A stretch of DNA of 5,109 nucleotides from CAZZEX01 sp964653285 (GTDB lineage: Bacteria; Chloroflexota; Anaerolineae; B4-G1): NCBI GenBank assembly GCA_964653285.1, contig CAZZEX010000182.1:1-5109 (forward strand), given 5' to 3'. The translations under genes and the position numbers were made by a program. Below the pieces are notes generated by a model. It had not been told where the DNA came from and searched no databases. It was given only the letters and a program-made list of their open reading frames with translations. Shown here in pieces: positions 4,991 through 5,109 of the stretch. Position 1 is the first letter of the stretch. Every line of letters begins with the position of its first letter.

Positions 4991-5109
4991 AACGGTCAGG
5001 CTTCACCCGCGCGGCGGATGCGGGAAAGAGCCTTCGCCACAAGACACCCTGAAAGCGCGTGTGGCCGCCGATTTCGAGCGGCGATAGCCGCGTCGGGTGC
5101 AAGCCGTGG
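4987..5109 (-). other. attC site at the right window edge (R'' cut off)
   Basis: The left arm (minus strand) is GGCTT-(G)-CACCCG-(A)-CGCGGC (5105-5087) and the right arm is GCCGCG-CGGGTG-AAGCC (5015-4999). They pair over 17 bp with the same two extrahelical bases (G and A) as the attC at 3611-3742. R' is GTTGAAC (4993-4987), a perfect GTTRRRY. R'' lies beyond the window. The site closes a cassette whose gene is not visible here. Confidence 0.85.

Noticed and set aside
4881..5087. A 68-residue plus-strand open frame
   Set aside because: It runs through the direct repeats and the attC arms, is dominated by arginine, proline and threonine, and has no start signal.

Overview
This window reads as part of an integron gene-cassette array. 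All cassettes are on the minus strand, so the array is described from the right edge to the left edge. No integrase gene, attI site or Pc promoter is visible. Two protein genes are intact. One (194-1735) encodes a secreted right-handed beta-helix protein whose C-terminal tail (YIHLPLVLR) resembles tails common in Chloroflexota (Anaerolineae and relatives), so that phylum is the best guess for the host. The other (3769-4743) encodes an unrecognised protein with a PD-(D/E)XK-nuclease-like N-terminal motif pair.

Layout on the minus strand: (a) 5109-4987, an attC site cut by the window edge, closing a cassette that lies outside; (b) 4992-4811, two nearly identical 83-bp direct repeats at a 90-bp period; (c) 4810-3614, a cassette carrying the nuclease-like gene and ending in a textbook attC (3742-3611); (d) 3610 to about 1947, a block of group II intron sequence that starts inside the R' core of that attC; (e) about 1946-1794, a very short stretch with no gene, ending in an attC with a duplicated right end; (f) 1792 to 93 and beyond, the beta-helix cassette, whose own attC begins at 103-93; (g) 84-1, a probable 5' end of another group II intron that runs off the window.

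The cassette calls rest on base pairing. The nuclease cassette starts with GTTGGGCGCGC and its attC starts with the exact complement GCGCGCCCAAC. The beta-helix cassette starts with GTTATGCGGCC and its attC starts with the complement GGCCGCATAAC. Three attC sites carry left arms with the same CACCCG-A-C core, in which the A is unpaired, as in known attC sites.

The group II block has two 5' ends (GTGCGCC at 3610, GTGTGTCC at 2809) and two domain V hairpins (2840-2810 and 2089-2059). The second intron starts at the base right after the first intron's domain V. Both have lost nearly all of their reverse transcriptase: only short N-terminal, or N- plus C-terminal, pieces remain, with stops or a frameshift. 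All three intron 5' ends sit just 3' of a hairpin, as is known for group IIC introns. No convincing promoter or intrinsic terminator was found; cassette genes often depend on an upstream integron promoter.
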